Source: an uncultured Bacilli bacterium
GTDB lineage: Bacteria > Bacillota_I > Bacilli_A > RF39 > UBA660
Direction: 5' to 3'
NCBI GenBank assembly: GCA_944358355.1
Contig: CALVQY010000010.1
Coordinates: forward strand, 1 to 43,667
Length of the DNA stretch: 43,667 nucleotides
Shown here: positions 7,642-15,913 of the stretch, in pieces
Layout of the letters: every line of letters begins with the position of its first letter
How positions within the stretch are numbered: position 1 is the first letter of the stretch
Translations under genes and position numbers: made by a program
The notes under the pieces: model-generated
Told to the model about the DNA's origin: nothing
What the model saw: only the letters and a program-made list of their open reading frames with translations
The model's database searches: none

Positions 7642-9138
7642 ATGAAAAAAATATTATTATTCTTAACACTAAGTTTTATTTATTTACTAAGCATTGTTCC
7701 TGTAAATGCTAGCACTAACTCTTTTTATGAAGCTGAGTACATAGATAATATTTACATGGTAAGATATGATAGAACTACTAAAACTAAATATTATCAAAAA
7801 GCTAGAATGTATAGAAGAACAAGTGATGGTAAAATTGCCTATTGCCTTCAACCCTTCACTAAATTTAATCCAAGTAATAACACTTATGAAACTGTATCTT
7901 CACTACCTAATATAAGCCAAGAAACATTAACGAGAATTAATGATATTATTGGCTTTGGCTATGGATTTGCAAGTCATACGAATGATTTAAAGTGGTATGC
8001 CGTAACCCAATTAATGATTTGGCAAGCAGTAGATCCTAATAATGATTTTTACTTCACCGATACACTAGATGGAAATAGAATAAATATATATGATAAAGAA
8101 ATAAATAGTATTAATGCTCTAATAGAACAAAGTTATAAAATGCCAAGTTTTAATAATCAAATATTTCTAGGTATTGTCGGTAAACCTTTAACCATAACAG
8201 ATAGCAATAAAATATTTGATTTCTTTACCAATCCAAATAGTAATATAATTCAAAATGGTAATAGCATAACCATAACTTCCAATCAAAGTGGCTGTTATGA
8301 TTATAGTTTCTATAGATTATATAATGCTAGTAATGAGCCAGTATTATTCTACTACAATCCAAACAGTCAACACTTAGCAACTATGGGAAAACCAAACAAC
8401 AGAGAAGCAAAAGTTAAATTTTGTTTCAATGCGTTAAACTTAAAAGTTAAAAAAGTAGATAAAGACACAGGAACATCTACAAGTAAAGGAGAAAGCTCTC
8501 TAAAAGATACTGTTTTTACTCTCTATAATGATAAAATGGAGAAAATAACAGATTTAACATTAGATGAAAATATGGAAGCAACTCTATCTAGTAATGACTA
8601 TGACATAACTTATGGAACTTATTATTTAAAGGAAACTAAACAAGGAACAGGTTATTTACCTAATGATGAAATCTATGAAATTAATTTTACAGACAAAAAT
8701 CCTAATATAGAATTAACCATTGAAAATAAAGTTATAGAAAAAGAAGTAATAATTAAAAAAATGTATGGTGATGGTAAACTAATGGAAGCAGAACCTAATA
8801 TTACTTTTGAAATATATGATAAAGATAATAAACTTGTAAAAAGTATTACCACAGATGAAAATGGTATTGCTAAAATAACCCTACCTTATGGACATTACAA
8901 AGTAGTACAAGTAAATACTACTGAGGGATATACTAAAATTAAACCATTCACTATTTTTATAAATGATATTAATAAAGATTATCACTATACTATTAACGAT
9001 TATAAAATAAAAGAAGAAATTCCAAATGAAACTATTTCCATAGAAGTACCAAATACAAGTACTGATTATAATGACAACTACAAAATATTAAGTTTAATAT
9101 TACCTACATATTTCCTTGTTAAGAAAAATTTTAGTTAG
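7642..9138 (+). CDS. Sortase-anchored adhesin with thioester (TQXA-type) and Cna-B domains
   Basis: A 498-aa protein with a signal peptide (residues 1-23, ending VNA). A thioester-type domain is suggested by AYCLQPF (Cys68) and VTQLMIWQ (Gln123), the Cys-Gln pair that forms an internal thioester in TQXA adhesins. Two Cna-B/SpaA-like beta-sandwich domains follow (about 270-365 and 368-450; LKVKKVDKDTG and EVIIKKMYGDG starts). The C-terminus has VPNTSTD (from about 469), a short hydrophobic segment and KKNFS, a variant LPxTG-like sorting signal. AAGGAGG lies 6 nt before the ATG. The sortase gene overlaps the 3' end, so it is probably the dedicated enzyme. The protein is expected on the cell wall, binding host or surface amines through the thioester. 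Confidence 0.85.
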   Translation: MKKILLFLTLSFIYLLSIVPVNASTNSFYEAEYIDNIYMVRYDRTTKTKYYQKARMYRRTSDGKIAYCLQPFTKFNPSNNTYETVSSLPNISQETLTRINDIIGFGYGFASHTNDLKWYAVTQLMIWQAVDPNNDFYFTDTLDGNRINIYDKEINSINALIEQSYKMPSFNNQIFLGIVGKPLTITDSNKIFDFFTNPNSNIIQNGNSITITSNQSGCYDYSFYRLYNASNEPVLFYYNPNSQHLATMGKPNNREAKVKFCFNALNLKVKKVDKDTGTSTSKGESSLKDTVFTLYNDKMEKITDLTLDENMEATLSSNDYDITYGTYYLKETKQGTGYLPNDEIYEINFTDKNPNIELTIENKVIEKEVIIKKMYGDGKLMEAEPNITFEIYDKDNKLVKSITTDENGIAKITLPYGHYKVVQVNTTEGYTKIKPFTIFINDINKDYHYTINDYKIKEEIPNETISIEVPNTSTDYNDNYKILSLILPTYFLVKKNFS

Positions 9139-9676
9139 TATTTTATTACTAACAGTATATTTAGGTAGTTGTCTATTAATATATAACAGTGAGACTAATA
9201 ATAATGAGACAAGTATAAAAACTACCAGTATCGAAAAAAGTGAAAACACTGCAAATATTAAAGAAACAGATAAAAAAGAAAGTAATGAAGATATAATTGG
9301 TACATTAACCATAAGTAAGTTAAATTTATCTAATAATATCTACAATATAGATAACCCACACAATAATGTTGATGAAAATGTTACTATACTAAACGATGAT
9401 AGTAACTTAATTGTCCTAGCAGCGCATTCAGGGCCTGGATATATAGCATTTTTTGATGATCTAGACAAGTTAGAATTGAATGATACTATTAACCTCACAT
9501 ATAAGAAGAAAAAACATGTTTATAAAATAATAAATATTGAAGAACAAGCGAAGGATGGAACAATAGAAATAAATAAAACTAATACTAAAAGATTAATACT
9601 AACTACTTGTAGTAAAAAAGATAAAAGCAAACAGTTAGTTATAACAGCACTATTAGAAAAAGATGATTTTGAATAA
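9116..9676 (+). CDS. Sortase, cysteine transpeptidase (possibly lacking catalytic Arg)
   Basis: A 186-aa protein with an N-terminal membrane anchor (residues ~3-23), a polar linker and a sortase beta-barrel. The catalytic His is in LAAHSG (H104) and the Cys in LTTCS (C165). The conserved Arg that normally follows in the next strand is replaced by K172/Q173 (SKQLVITA). The only workable start is TTG 9116, within the last 23 bp of the adhesin gene and without a clear ribosome binding site, which implies translational coupling. It most likely anchors the neighbouring adhesin. Confidence 0.85.
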   Translation: MLRKILVSILLLTVYLGSCLLIYNSETNNNETSIKTTSIEKSENTANIKETDKKESNEDIIGTLTISKLNLSNNIYNIDNPHNNVDENVTILNDDSNLIVLAAHSGPGYIAFFDDLDKLELNDTINLTYKKKKHVYKIINIEEQAKDGTIEINKTNTKRLILTTCSKKDKSKQLVITALLEKDDFE

Positions 9677-9691
9677 TCAAAATCATCTTTT
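9658..9691. terminator. Bidirectional terminator between sortase and clpB
   Basis: A 13-bp perfect stem, AAAAGATGATTTT (9658-9670) with AAAATCATCTTTT (9679-9691), an 8-nt loop, and T-rich tails in both directions. It overlaps the ends of both convergent genes. Confidence 0.88.
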
Positions 9692-11795
9692 ATTTATTAT
9701 TAACAAGTCGTAATTCATTATCTATAACATCAAAAGTAACAGTTTCTCCATATTTAATAGTACCTTTAACAAGTTCATGAGCAAGTAAACTCTCTATAGT
9801 TTTACTAACTTCACGTTTTAAAGGTCTAGCTCCATAATTAACATCATAACCAGCATCAACTAAATAGTCTTTAGCCTTATCAGTTAATTTAATATGAATA
9901 TCATTCATAGATAGACGACCCTCAATATCAGAAATAATCTTATCAAGTATTTGATATATTGCATCTTTAGTAAGAGGTTTAAAGACAATAATTTCATCTA
10001 CACGATTAATAAATTCTGGTCTAAAGTGACTTCTTACTTCATCCATTACTTTACTAGTATCACCATCTAATATGTATTCACTACCAAGATTAGATGTCAT
10101 GATGATAATGGTATTTTTAAAGTCAACAGTTCTACCATTAGAATCAGTTATTCTACCATCATCAAGTATTTGTAGTAAAAGGTTTAAAACCTCAGGATGA
10201 GCTTTCTCTATTTCATCAAATAAAACTATACTATATGGATTACGTCTAACCGCTTCCGTAAGTTGTCCTCCTTCTTCATATCCAACATATCCTGGAGGAG
10301 AACCAATTAAACGACTAACACTAAACTTCTCCATATACTCGCTCATATCGATACGAACCATATGTTTCTCATCATCAAAAAGCTCATAAGCAAGAGTTCT
10401 AGCTACTTCAGTTTTACCAACACCAGTAGGACCTAAGAATATAAATGAACCAATAGGTCTATTAGGATCTTTTATACCACTACGAGACTTAATTATCGCT
10501 TCACTTACTAAATGTAGTGCTTCATCTTGACCCATAACACGTTTTTTCATACTATTCTCAAGATTAAGAAGTTTCTCCTTCTCACTACTAACTAACTTAC
10601 TTAAAGGAATATTAGTTATTTTAGAAATAACACTAGCGATATCTTCTTCTGTAACATTATCACTAAGTAATTTCATCTCATCTTTACTCTTTAACTCTTC
10701 AAGTTCCTTCTCTAACTTAGGAATAGTACCATGTTGTAATTTAGCAGCGTTTTCTAAATCATATCTATTCTCAGCTTGTTCTAATTCAAAACGAGCTTTC
10801 TCAATCTCTTTCTTTTTAGATTGTATCCTATCATTAAGTCCTTTCTCTTCTTCCCAAGCTTCTTTATATTCCCTCTCTTTAGCTTTCAATTCACCTAACT
10901 CTTTATCTATCTCATCTTTTCTCTTCATAGATAATTGATCTTTCTCTTTCTTAATCGCTTGTCTTTCAATTTCAAGTCTCATAATCTTACGAGTTAATGA
11001 ATCAAGTGCATTAGGAACAGAATCCATTTGTACACGAATAGTAGCACATGCTTCATCTACTAAATCTATCGCTTTATCTGGTAAATATCTATCAGTAATA
11101 TAACGATTTGATAAAGTAGCAGCGCTTACTAAGGCTTTATCATGAATAGTAACTCCATGATGAATTTCAAACTTTTCTTTAAGTCCACGAAGTATTGTTA
11201 TCGTATCTTCTACACTAGGCTCACTAACAATAATCTTTTGAAAACGACGTTCAAGAGCCCCATCTTTCTCTATATATTTACGATATTCATTTAAAGTAGT
11301 TGCACCAATCACATGAATCTCCCCACGAGCAAGCATAGGTTTTAAGATATTAGATGTATCCATCGCTCCTTCAGTATTACCAGTACCTACAATCATATGA
11401 ATTTCATCAATAAACATAATAATAGAGCCTTCACTCTTTTTAATCTCATTTAATACTTTTTTAAGACGTTCTTCAAATTCACCACGGTATTTAGCACCTG
11501 CAACAAGACTAGCCATATCAAGTTCCCAAATAGTTTTATTTTTTAAGCTAGCAGGAACATCTCCACGTTCTATTCTTAGAGCAAGTCCTTCTACAATAGC
11601 AGTTTTACCAACACCAGGTTCACCAATTAAAACAGGGTTATTCTTCGTACGGCGAGATAAAACACGAGTAATACTACGAATCTCTTCATCACGACCAATA
11701 ACAGGATCAATCTTACCTGCTCTAACCGCTTCATTTATATTACGACCATATTTTTCTAATACATTCTCATTTTCTTCATCTGGATTTTGATACAT
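9690..11795 (-). CDS. clpB: ClpB disaggregase without the N-terminal domain
   Basis: A 701-aa two-ring AAA+ chaperone. NBD1 begins almost at once ([10 protein letters not shown], Walker A GEPGVGKT 58-65, Walker [10 protein letters not shown]). A long coiled-coil middle domain follows (about 265-390), characteristic of ClpB rather than ClpC. NBD2 has [34 protein letters not shown] and [10 protein letters not shown]. The ~140-residue Clp_N substrate domain of full-length ClpB (~860 aa) is missing and the frame is not open upstream, so this is a native short form. AAAGGAGA precedes the ATG. Its promoter overlaps a CIRCE operator, so it should be repressed by HrcA and induced by heat. Confidence 0.95.
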   Translation of the reverse strand: MYQNPDEENENVLEKYGRNINEAVRAGKIDPVIGRDEEIRSITRVLSRRTKNNPVLIGEPGVGKTAIVEGLALRIERGDVPASLKNKTIWELDMASLVAGAKYRGEFEERLKKVLNEIKKSEGSIIMFIDEIHMIVGTGNTEGAMDTSNILKPMLARGEIHVIGATTLNEYRKYIEKDGALERRFQKIIVSEPSVEDTITILRGLKEKFEIHHGVTIHDKALVSAATLSNRYITDRYLPDKAIDLVDEACATIRVQMDSVPNALDSLTRKIMRLEIERQAIKKEKDQLSMKRKDEIDKELGELKAKEREYKEAWEEEKGLNDRIQSKKKEIEKARFELEQAENRYDLENAAKLQHGTIPKLEKELEELKSKDEMKLLSDNVTEEDIASVISKITNIPLSKLVSSEKEKLLNLENSMKKRVMGQDEALHLVSEAIIKSRSGIKDPNRPIGSFIFLGPTGVGKTEVARTLAYELFDDEKHMVRIDMSEYMEKFSVSRLIGSPPGYVGYEEGGQLTEAVRRNPYSIVLFDEIEKAHPEVLNLLLQILDDGRITDSNGRTVDFKNTIIIMTSNLGSEYILDGDTSKVMDEVRSHFRPEFINRVDEIIVFKPLTKDAIYQILDKIISDIEGRLSMNDIHIKLTDKAKDYLVDAGYDVNYGARPLKREVSKTIESLLAHELVKGTIKYGETVTFDVIDNELRLVNNK

Positions 11796-11824
11796 AATAC
11801 ATCTCTCCTTTCTTACACAAGCAT

Positions 11825-11853
11825 ATTATATAACAAATTTTAGCACTTGTCAA
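11825..11853 (-). promoter_or_regulatory. Sigma-A promoter of clpB
   Basis: On the minus strand TTGACA (11848-11853), a 17-nt spacer and TATAAT (11825-11830). It is a consensus promoter whose -35 lies inside the CIRCE operator. Confidence 0.9.
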
Positions 11854-11866
11854 TAGAGAGTGCTAA
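11840..11866. promoter_or_regulatory. CIRCE operator (HrcA site)
   Basis: TTAGCACTT, a 9-nt spacer and GAGTGCTAA. This is the CIRCE inverted repeat (TTAGCACTC-N9-GAGTGCTAA) with one mismatch. It covers the -35 and part of the spacer of the clpB promoter, as expected for HrcA repression. Confidence 0.93.
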
Positions 11867-11869
11867 ATT

Positions 11870-11898
11870 ATTATAAAAAGAAAAAGAGTAAAAACTCT
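11870..11898 (-). terminator. Weak terminator after the small membrane protein
   Basis: On the minus strand AGAGT and ACTCT (11885-11898) form a 5-bp stem with a 4-nt loop, followed by a T-rich tract. Confidence 0.45.
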
Positions 11899-11942
11899 AA
11901 TTATTATTATCTAGCGCTTCTTTATTATCATTTACATAATTA

Positions 11943-12326
11943 CTATTTTTCTTTCTTTAATTTAAAATATAAGTAAATAGCATATATAAACAAACCAAGA
12001 TAAATAAGACTAAAAATATTACTAATCATATTACTAATATTATCTGGAAAAAGAGTATAACTAGTTTCAACACCATTTACAGTAATATTAAATGTTCCCG
12101 TTAATATAATAGGTACAATTGTTATAATAAGACCTACTTTTTTATTAAAAGTAAGTTTACCTAATAAATAAATATTAACTATAGGAATAAAAGCCATAGG
12201 TGTTCCTTTTCCATATACCAGCTTGTTAAACTTATTTAAAAAGATACCAACTGCTATATAAATAACGATAGCAATGATTGAAAAGACAATCATATATGCC
12301 ATTAAAAATTGTAATAAACTTTCCAT
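11943..12326 (-). CDS. Small membrane protein, DUF5684-like
   Basis: A 127-aa protein with about three or four membrane helices (residues ~8-30, ~65-80, ~98-122). The segment FNKLVYGKGTPMAFIPIVNIYLLGKL resembles the conserved IPIYN-type motif of small DUF5684-like membrane proteins. No enzymatic residues are evident. The ATG follows GAGAGG by 5 nt. It has its own promoter. Function is unknown and the family call is tentative. Confidence 0.65.
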   Translation of the reverse strand: MESLLQFLMAYMIVFSIIAIVIYIAVGIFLNKFNKLVYGKGTPMAFIPIVNIYLLGKLTFNKKVGLIITIVPIILTGTFNITVNGVETSYTLFPDNISNMISNIFSLIYLGLFIYAIYLYFKLKKEK

Positions 12327-12353
12327 AAATACCTCTCATATCTATTTTTAATA

Positions 12354-12382
12354 AGCATAGCATATAAAACTATATATGTCCA
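12354..12382 (-). promoter_or_regulatory. Promoter of the DUF5684-like gene
   Basis: On the minus strand TGGACA (12377-12382), a 17-nt spacer and TATGCT (12354-12359). Nothing else is evident in the rest of the 274-bp gap up to 12600. Confidence 0.55.
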
Positions 12383-12600
12383 TGCGATTGATTTAAATAG
12401 TGTAAAGGTATTACATTGTATATTTACTTAATCAAGTTATACCATAACATCTTTATAAATATATCTATACTAAGAATATTCTTAGCAATATTACGATGAT
12501 ACTCTATCTTTTCTCAAAATCATATAGTCTTATAGTAACAATAATATATGTTAATTATTATAATCTTAAAGCACTACCTTCCATTAATTAATCATCTTCT

Positions 12601-13509
12601 TTACACTAATCTTGCAATTTGATTTTCTGAAAGGCCTGTATATTCGCATACTTTAGAAATAGGAAATCCATCCTTAAGAAGATTTTTAGCAATAGACTTT
12701 TCACGTTGTTTAGCACCCTGCTTAATACCTTGTTTAATACCTTGTTTAACGCCTTGCTTTCTAGCAGTAATTTTTATACTGTTTTCTACTCTTCTTCTTT
12801 CCTCTTCTTCATCGTAAAGTCCAATAGTATAAGCATCATTAGTTAATCTCTTTAATTCATTAGCAACTTCCATTAACTCTTCATCTCCTTTCGCTAATTT
12901 TTCAATCTCATCTACTTTTGTCAAAGTTAATATTACTAGTTCTTTTTCTAATTTACTTAACTCTAATCCTCTATCATATTTTTCTCTTATTAATTTTAAA
13001 TTAACATATATTTTACCCCATTTATCACTTTCTATTATTCCATATTTATCTCTTGATTTAAACTCTAATAGATTCTCTTTATTTAAGAAACAATAAAAGT
13101 TATTTATATTTATCTGTATAACTTTAGGCATACTGGCATAACTTTTCGCTCTTCTTATCAAATCATTTTTTACTTTACCTAAATAAGCATCATTTCTCTC
13201 TATTAATCCGTCCCATTTTCTTCCATTAAATTCATTATTAATTACATATCCTTTTACTTCAAATAATACATCTGACACTTTACCTTTTTCTAAAACATTA
13301 TCTATTACATACTCAGTATTCATTTCTTTGTAAGTATCTAACATTAGTTTTTTAGATATACTTGTTAATTTAGATGAAGTATCTGCTCTATACTTAGGAC
13401 AATTTCTCATAATAGCTTTAAAAATACAATCATAAGTAGCAGGAACAATTTCTCCTTTTCTTCTTAATTCATTTACTATTTCTTCTAATCTTTTCTTAGT
13501 AATAGCCAG
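12601..13509 (-). CDS. Rpn/PD-(D/E)XK nuclease family protein (recombination-promoting nuclease/putative transposase)
   Basis: About 302 aa. The N-terminal part (TYDCIFKAIMRNCP...) and the ENLLEFKSRDKYGI...LIREKYDR middle resemble Rpn/PD-(D/E)XK transposase-like proteins, with the acidic residues expected in VLFEVKGYVINNEFNG. The C-terminus shows the typical GVKQGIKQGIKQGAKQ tetrapeptide repeats, then KNLLKDGFPISKVCEYTGLSENQIARL, a helix-turn-helix-like tail. These proteins cleave DNA and are often high-copy; a role in recombination is known only for E. coli RpnA. The frame is open to ATG 13542, but this lies within the -10 region and before AAAGGAGG (about 13516-13523). CTG 13509, 7 nt after that site, is the likely start, which is unusual. 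Confidence 0.78.
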   Translation of the reverse strand: MAITKKRLEEIVNELRRKGEIVPATYDCIFKAIMRNCPKYRADTSSKLTSISKKLMLDTYKEMNTEYVIDNVLEKGKVSDVLFEVKGYVINNEFNGRKWDGLIERNDAYLGKVKNDLIRRAKSYASMPKVIQININNFYCFLNKENLLEFKSRDKYGIIESDKWGKIYVNLKLIREKYDRGLELSKLEKELVILTLTKVDEIEKLAKGDEELMEVANELKRLTNDAYTIGLYDEEEERRRVENSIKITARKQGVKQGIKQGIKQGAKQREKSIAKNLLKDGFPISKVCEYTGLSENQIARLV

Positions 13510-13532
13510 GGTAATTCCTCCTTTCTGCAATA

Positions 13533-13561
13533 TATATAGCATAGCCTATAAATGATTGCAA
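13533..13561 (-). promoter_or_regulatory. Promoter of the Rpn gene, attached to repeat copy B
   Basis: On the minus strand TTGCAA (13556-13561), a 17-nt spacer and TATATA (13533-13538), in the same position relative to the repeat as the adhesin promoter. Confidence 0.6.
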
Positions 13562-13664
13562 AAAGGCAATTTTTAAAATTAAAGAAAAATATGCTTTCAA
13601 TTTTTAATTTTCTCTAGGGGATTTTTAAATTTTGATATGCAAAATACCCTCAATTTACAAAATT
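13556..13664 (-). repeat. Intergenic repeat module, copy B
   Basis: The minus-strand copy of the 109-bp module also found at 7482-7590: gapless, about 76% identical, same spacing to promoter and start region. It lies immediately upstream of the Rpn gene. Confidence 0.8.
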
Positions 13665-13763
13665 GTTATAAATTTAAATTTTTTTCATCACTCCTTGCCT
13701 TTCCATCTTCTAATAAAGTCTCCCATCTATCTATAAAGTATCATAATAGATAATATTAGTCAA

Positions 13764-13790
13764 TAGAAAAAAGCAACTAATTTGTTGCTT
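13764..13790 (-). terminator. Terminator of the variable-protein gene
   Basis: On the minus strand AAGCAAC pairs with GTTGCTT (13771-13790) across a 6-nt loop, followed by a T run. Confidence 0.85.
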
Positions 13791-13803
13791 ATTCATAAAA
13801 TTA

Positions 13804-15708
13804 TTAACTACCCAAAGTTAGCACGAATGGATCTGATTTAGTTCCTGTACCTGTAGTTATCTGCACGCTAGATTTTAGATTAATGGATGGCCGCACCCCA
13901 AACGCGTACGAAGGACTACCGTTGCTCGCGCTACCATTGTCGTTCACAATACGCACGCTAGACGTACTATATGGGGTTAATGTCCAATAGGCTGTATTAT
14001 CACTATATCTATCAAATTGCCCTGACATTAGTTCTCCAAAACGAAGTAATCCTACTTTAGCATCTGTCGTTGTGGTATATCCTGACATATCAGTATCTGT
14101 ATATTTTGCTAATTTATATGATGTTCCACTTCCTACTGTTCCTAAATACCAAGTAGTACTATCTTCTATCATTGAACTATAACTACTATCAACGTAATTT
14201 GTTAAATAGTCGCCATTTAAAAATGCTCCTATAGTATTACTACTTGAAAAACTAGTATTACTTCCAAAGGCACTTGTTATAAAAGTTCCAGAACTCTTTA
14301 ACGGTTCAGCACTTACTATCTTTGTACCTGTTCCATTTTCATGGCTTACTATTCTATATAGATTATTTTCATCATTTCCAAATCTTACATATTCTCCACT
14401 ATATCTACTTGAAAGTAGGGTTACCGAAAGGTCTGTATCATTATCTCCGTTTAAGCGATAAGGATTATCTATTGTTCCATCTCCACTCACGATACGAACG
14501 CTAGATTTTAGATTTATTGATGGCCGCACCCCATACGCGTTCGAAGGACTATCGCTGCCCGCGCCACCATAGCTGCGCACATTACGCACGTCAGACGTAC
14601 TATATGGGGTTAATGTCCACCACCAAAGTCCATTATTCAAATAGCCAGTTGAACTGCTTGCTTCTCTATAACTTGTTACATATTCATAATAATTTAATAA
14701 TCCTACAGCATCAGTTACCATTGTCGTTTCTGCTGGCTTACTTGATGAGGTAGTCAAAGTAACATTCCATTTAGCATCTGTTACAATAAAATTCTCATAA
14801 TCCCTTAAATTACCTAAAAAGCCATCAATACTTGTATCATTTAGCCACTCTTCCATATAACTTCCTGCAAAGTCTGTACTACCACTGGAATAGGTAATTG
14901 CACTTATATTCCATTGAGTTACTAACTTAGTAGTCTTTGCTTCATTATTTACACTCACCGCTCTCCATAATTTTCCACTATACCAGATATAGTTATTTGG
15001 GTCTTCTCCTATTATAAATGTATCTATTCCATCATCAAATGTACTTCCATTATCTCCTACGTTTGCTAGTACTACCTCACTTACTGGACCTGTTATAACT
15101 GGCATCTTATCTCCATCTTTACCATAGATATTTATTTGTACACTAAATTGTAATCCTCCTCCATCATCTTGAGGATTATAACTTTCATCTACATACATTC
15201 TAAGTCTATATTTATTACTTTCACTACTATTCATACTACTTGTATATAAACTCATCTCTCCTGCTGGCCTTCCTGTATAATCGTTAGATGTATTCTCTTC
15301 ATTATATACTTCTGGACTCATTAACTCTTCTTCTGTGCCATCATCTTCTATTCTTGTCAAATATAACTTAATATATTTACCATCAATTGTTCCTTCTCCT
15401 ACTTCTTTAGCACTTATTTCATAGTTAATATTTACATCGCCTACTATTTTACTACTTACCGTAAAATCAAAATACTCTCCGGGATTTAATCTTTTCTTTC
15501 CTGTCTCATCAGTTGTAGGTAAGGCTCCGTTTAAGGAAATAGTATTACTACTTTCAGTATAACTCATCGTAATAGAACCTGTTGTTATACTATTTTCTCT
15601 TTGTCCTACTCCAGTAAACCTAAAAGCTGCGTATGATACTCCTATTAAAACTATTACTAATAATAACATTAATCCTATTATAATTATCTCTTTTCTTGCC
15701 TTCACCAT
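13804..15708 (-). CDS. Secreted variable protein: TasA/camelysin-like N-domain and two DUF6273-like (CLec-type) domains with DGR-type variable regions
   Basis: About 634 aa. A signal-anchor (residues ~8-25, ending VSYAAF) is followed by a TasA/CalY-like beta-sandwich (to ~190). Two tandem domains of about 210 residues (roughly 205-415 and 425-634) then follow. Each has the WTLTPYSTS...GVRPSINLKSSV core of DUF6273-like, C-type-lectin-like proteins. The cores (W364-~404 and W575-~615) are encoded by near-identical 122-bp repeats that differ at 16 sites, all involving coding-strand adenine. The rest of the two domains is strongly diverged. This indicates a target of a diversity-generating retroelement, presumably displaying variable ligand-binding faces outside the cell. 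ATG 15708 is preferred over GTG 15723 because GAGGAGA lies between them. A promoter is seen at 15833-15862. No reverse transcriptase is nearby. Confidence 0.88.
   Translation of the reverse strand: MVKARKEIIIIGLMLLLVIVLIGVSYAAFRFTGVGQRENSITTGSITMSYTESSNTISLNGALPTTDETGKKRLNPGEYFDFTVSSKIVGDVNINYEISAKEVGEGTIDGKYIKLYLTRIEDDGTEEELMSPEVYNEENTSNDYTGRPAGEMSLYTSSMNSSESNKYRLRMYVDESYNPQDDGGGLQFSVQINIYGKDGDKMPVITGPVSEVVLANVGDNGSTFDDGIDTFIIGEDPNNYIWYSGKLWRAVSVNNEAKTTKLVTQWNISAITYSSGSTDFAGSYMEEWLNDTSIDGFLGNLRDYENFIVTDAKWNVTLTTSSSKPAETTMVTDAVGLLNYYEYVTSYREASSSTGYLNNGLWWWTLTPYSTSDVRNVRSYGGAGSDSPSNAYGVRPSINLKSSVRIVSGDGTIDNPYRLNGDNDTDLSVTLLSSRYSGEYVRFGNDENNLYRIVSHENGTGTKIVSAEPLKSSGTFITSAFGSNTSFSSSNTIGAFLNGDYLTNYVDSSYSSMIEDSTTWYLGTVGSGTSYKLAKYTDTDMSGYTTTTDAKVGLLRFGELMSGQFDRYSDNTAYWTLTPYSTSSVRIVNDNGSASNGSPSYAFGVRPSINLKSSVQITTGTGTKSDPFVLTLGS
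13865..13986 (-). repeat. Variable repeat VR2 (DGR-type)
   Basis: 122 bp encoding residues ~575-615, with about 49% GC in an AT-rich gene. It is identical to VR1 for the first 27 bases and at every non-adenine position. At the 16 differing positions one of the two copies has A on the coding strand (9 A/G, 5 A/T, 2 A/C). Variable codons read AGC, ATT, AAC, GAC, AAT, AGC, AGC, AAC, GGT, TAC, TTT, mostly derivable from AAC/AAT. Confidence 0.9.
14498..14619 (-). repeat. Variable repeat VR1 (DGR-type)
   Basis: 122 bp encoding residues ~364-404, about 52% GC. Compared with VR2 it has 11 amino-acid-changing codons and 2 silent changes, with no difference that lacks adenine. Variable codons read GAC, AAT, CGC, AGC, TAT, GGC, GGC, AGC, GAT, AAC, TAT. 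The invariant GC-rich end GGGGTGCGGCC near the 3' side could act as the homing-initiation segment. Confidence 0.9.
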
Positions 15709-15832
15709 ATTCATTCTCCTCACTACTTATTCTTATCTATATCCCGTATTCTTATACTTTAAACATATATTTAAATATAAATATATTTGACATTATCTCA
15801 AACTATCTTAAACTATTCTTATATTCAAACCT

Positions 15833-15862
15833 ATTATAACATATTTCCGTCTATTTCCCCAA
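15833..15862 (-). promoter_or_regulatory. Probable promoter of the variable-protein gene
   Basis: On the minus strand TTGGGG (15857-15862), an 18-nt spacer and TATAAT (15833-15838), giving a 5' leader of about 115 nt. Two adjacent AAACTAT(C)TT-type direct repeats (plus-strand 15800-15820) lie in the leader and could be an operator. Confidence 0.5.
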
Positions 15863-15913
15863 TAAATTTTAAAACCATACCAAAAAATGGAAAAATTAAA
15901 TTGGTGAAGAGAA

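Noticed and set aside
9100..9312. 70-codon minus-strand frame opposite the sortase start
   Set aside because: It is hydrophobic only because it mirrors the sortase membrane segment and linker, and it has no ribosome binding site.
12327..12600. Possible small RNA or gene in the 274-bp gap
   Set aside because: Only a promoter for the downstream membrane protein is visible; no frame with a ribosome binding site and no strong hairpin is seen.
14322..14753. Two plus-strand open frames of 60 and 78 codons
   Set aside because: They lie antisense to the variable-protein gene, contain no recognisable motifs, and are explained by the codon composition of the opposite strand.
13804..15708. Variable repeats explained by plain duplication and drift or gene conversion
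   Set aside because: Drift would give differences without adenine, especially C/T, and none of the 16 differences is of that type. Gene conversion alone would not limit changes to coding-strand adenines.
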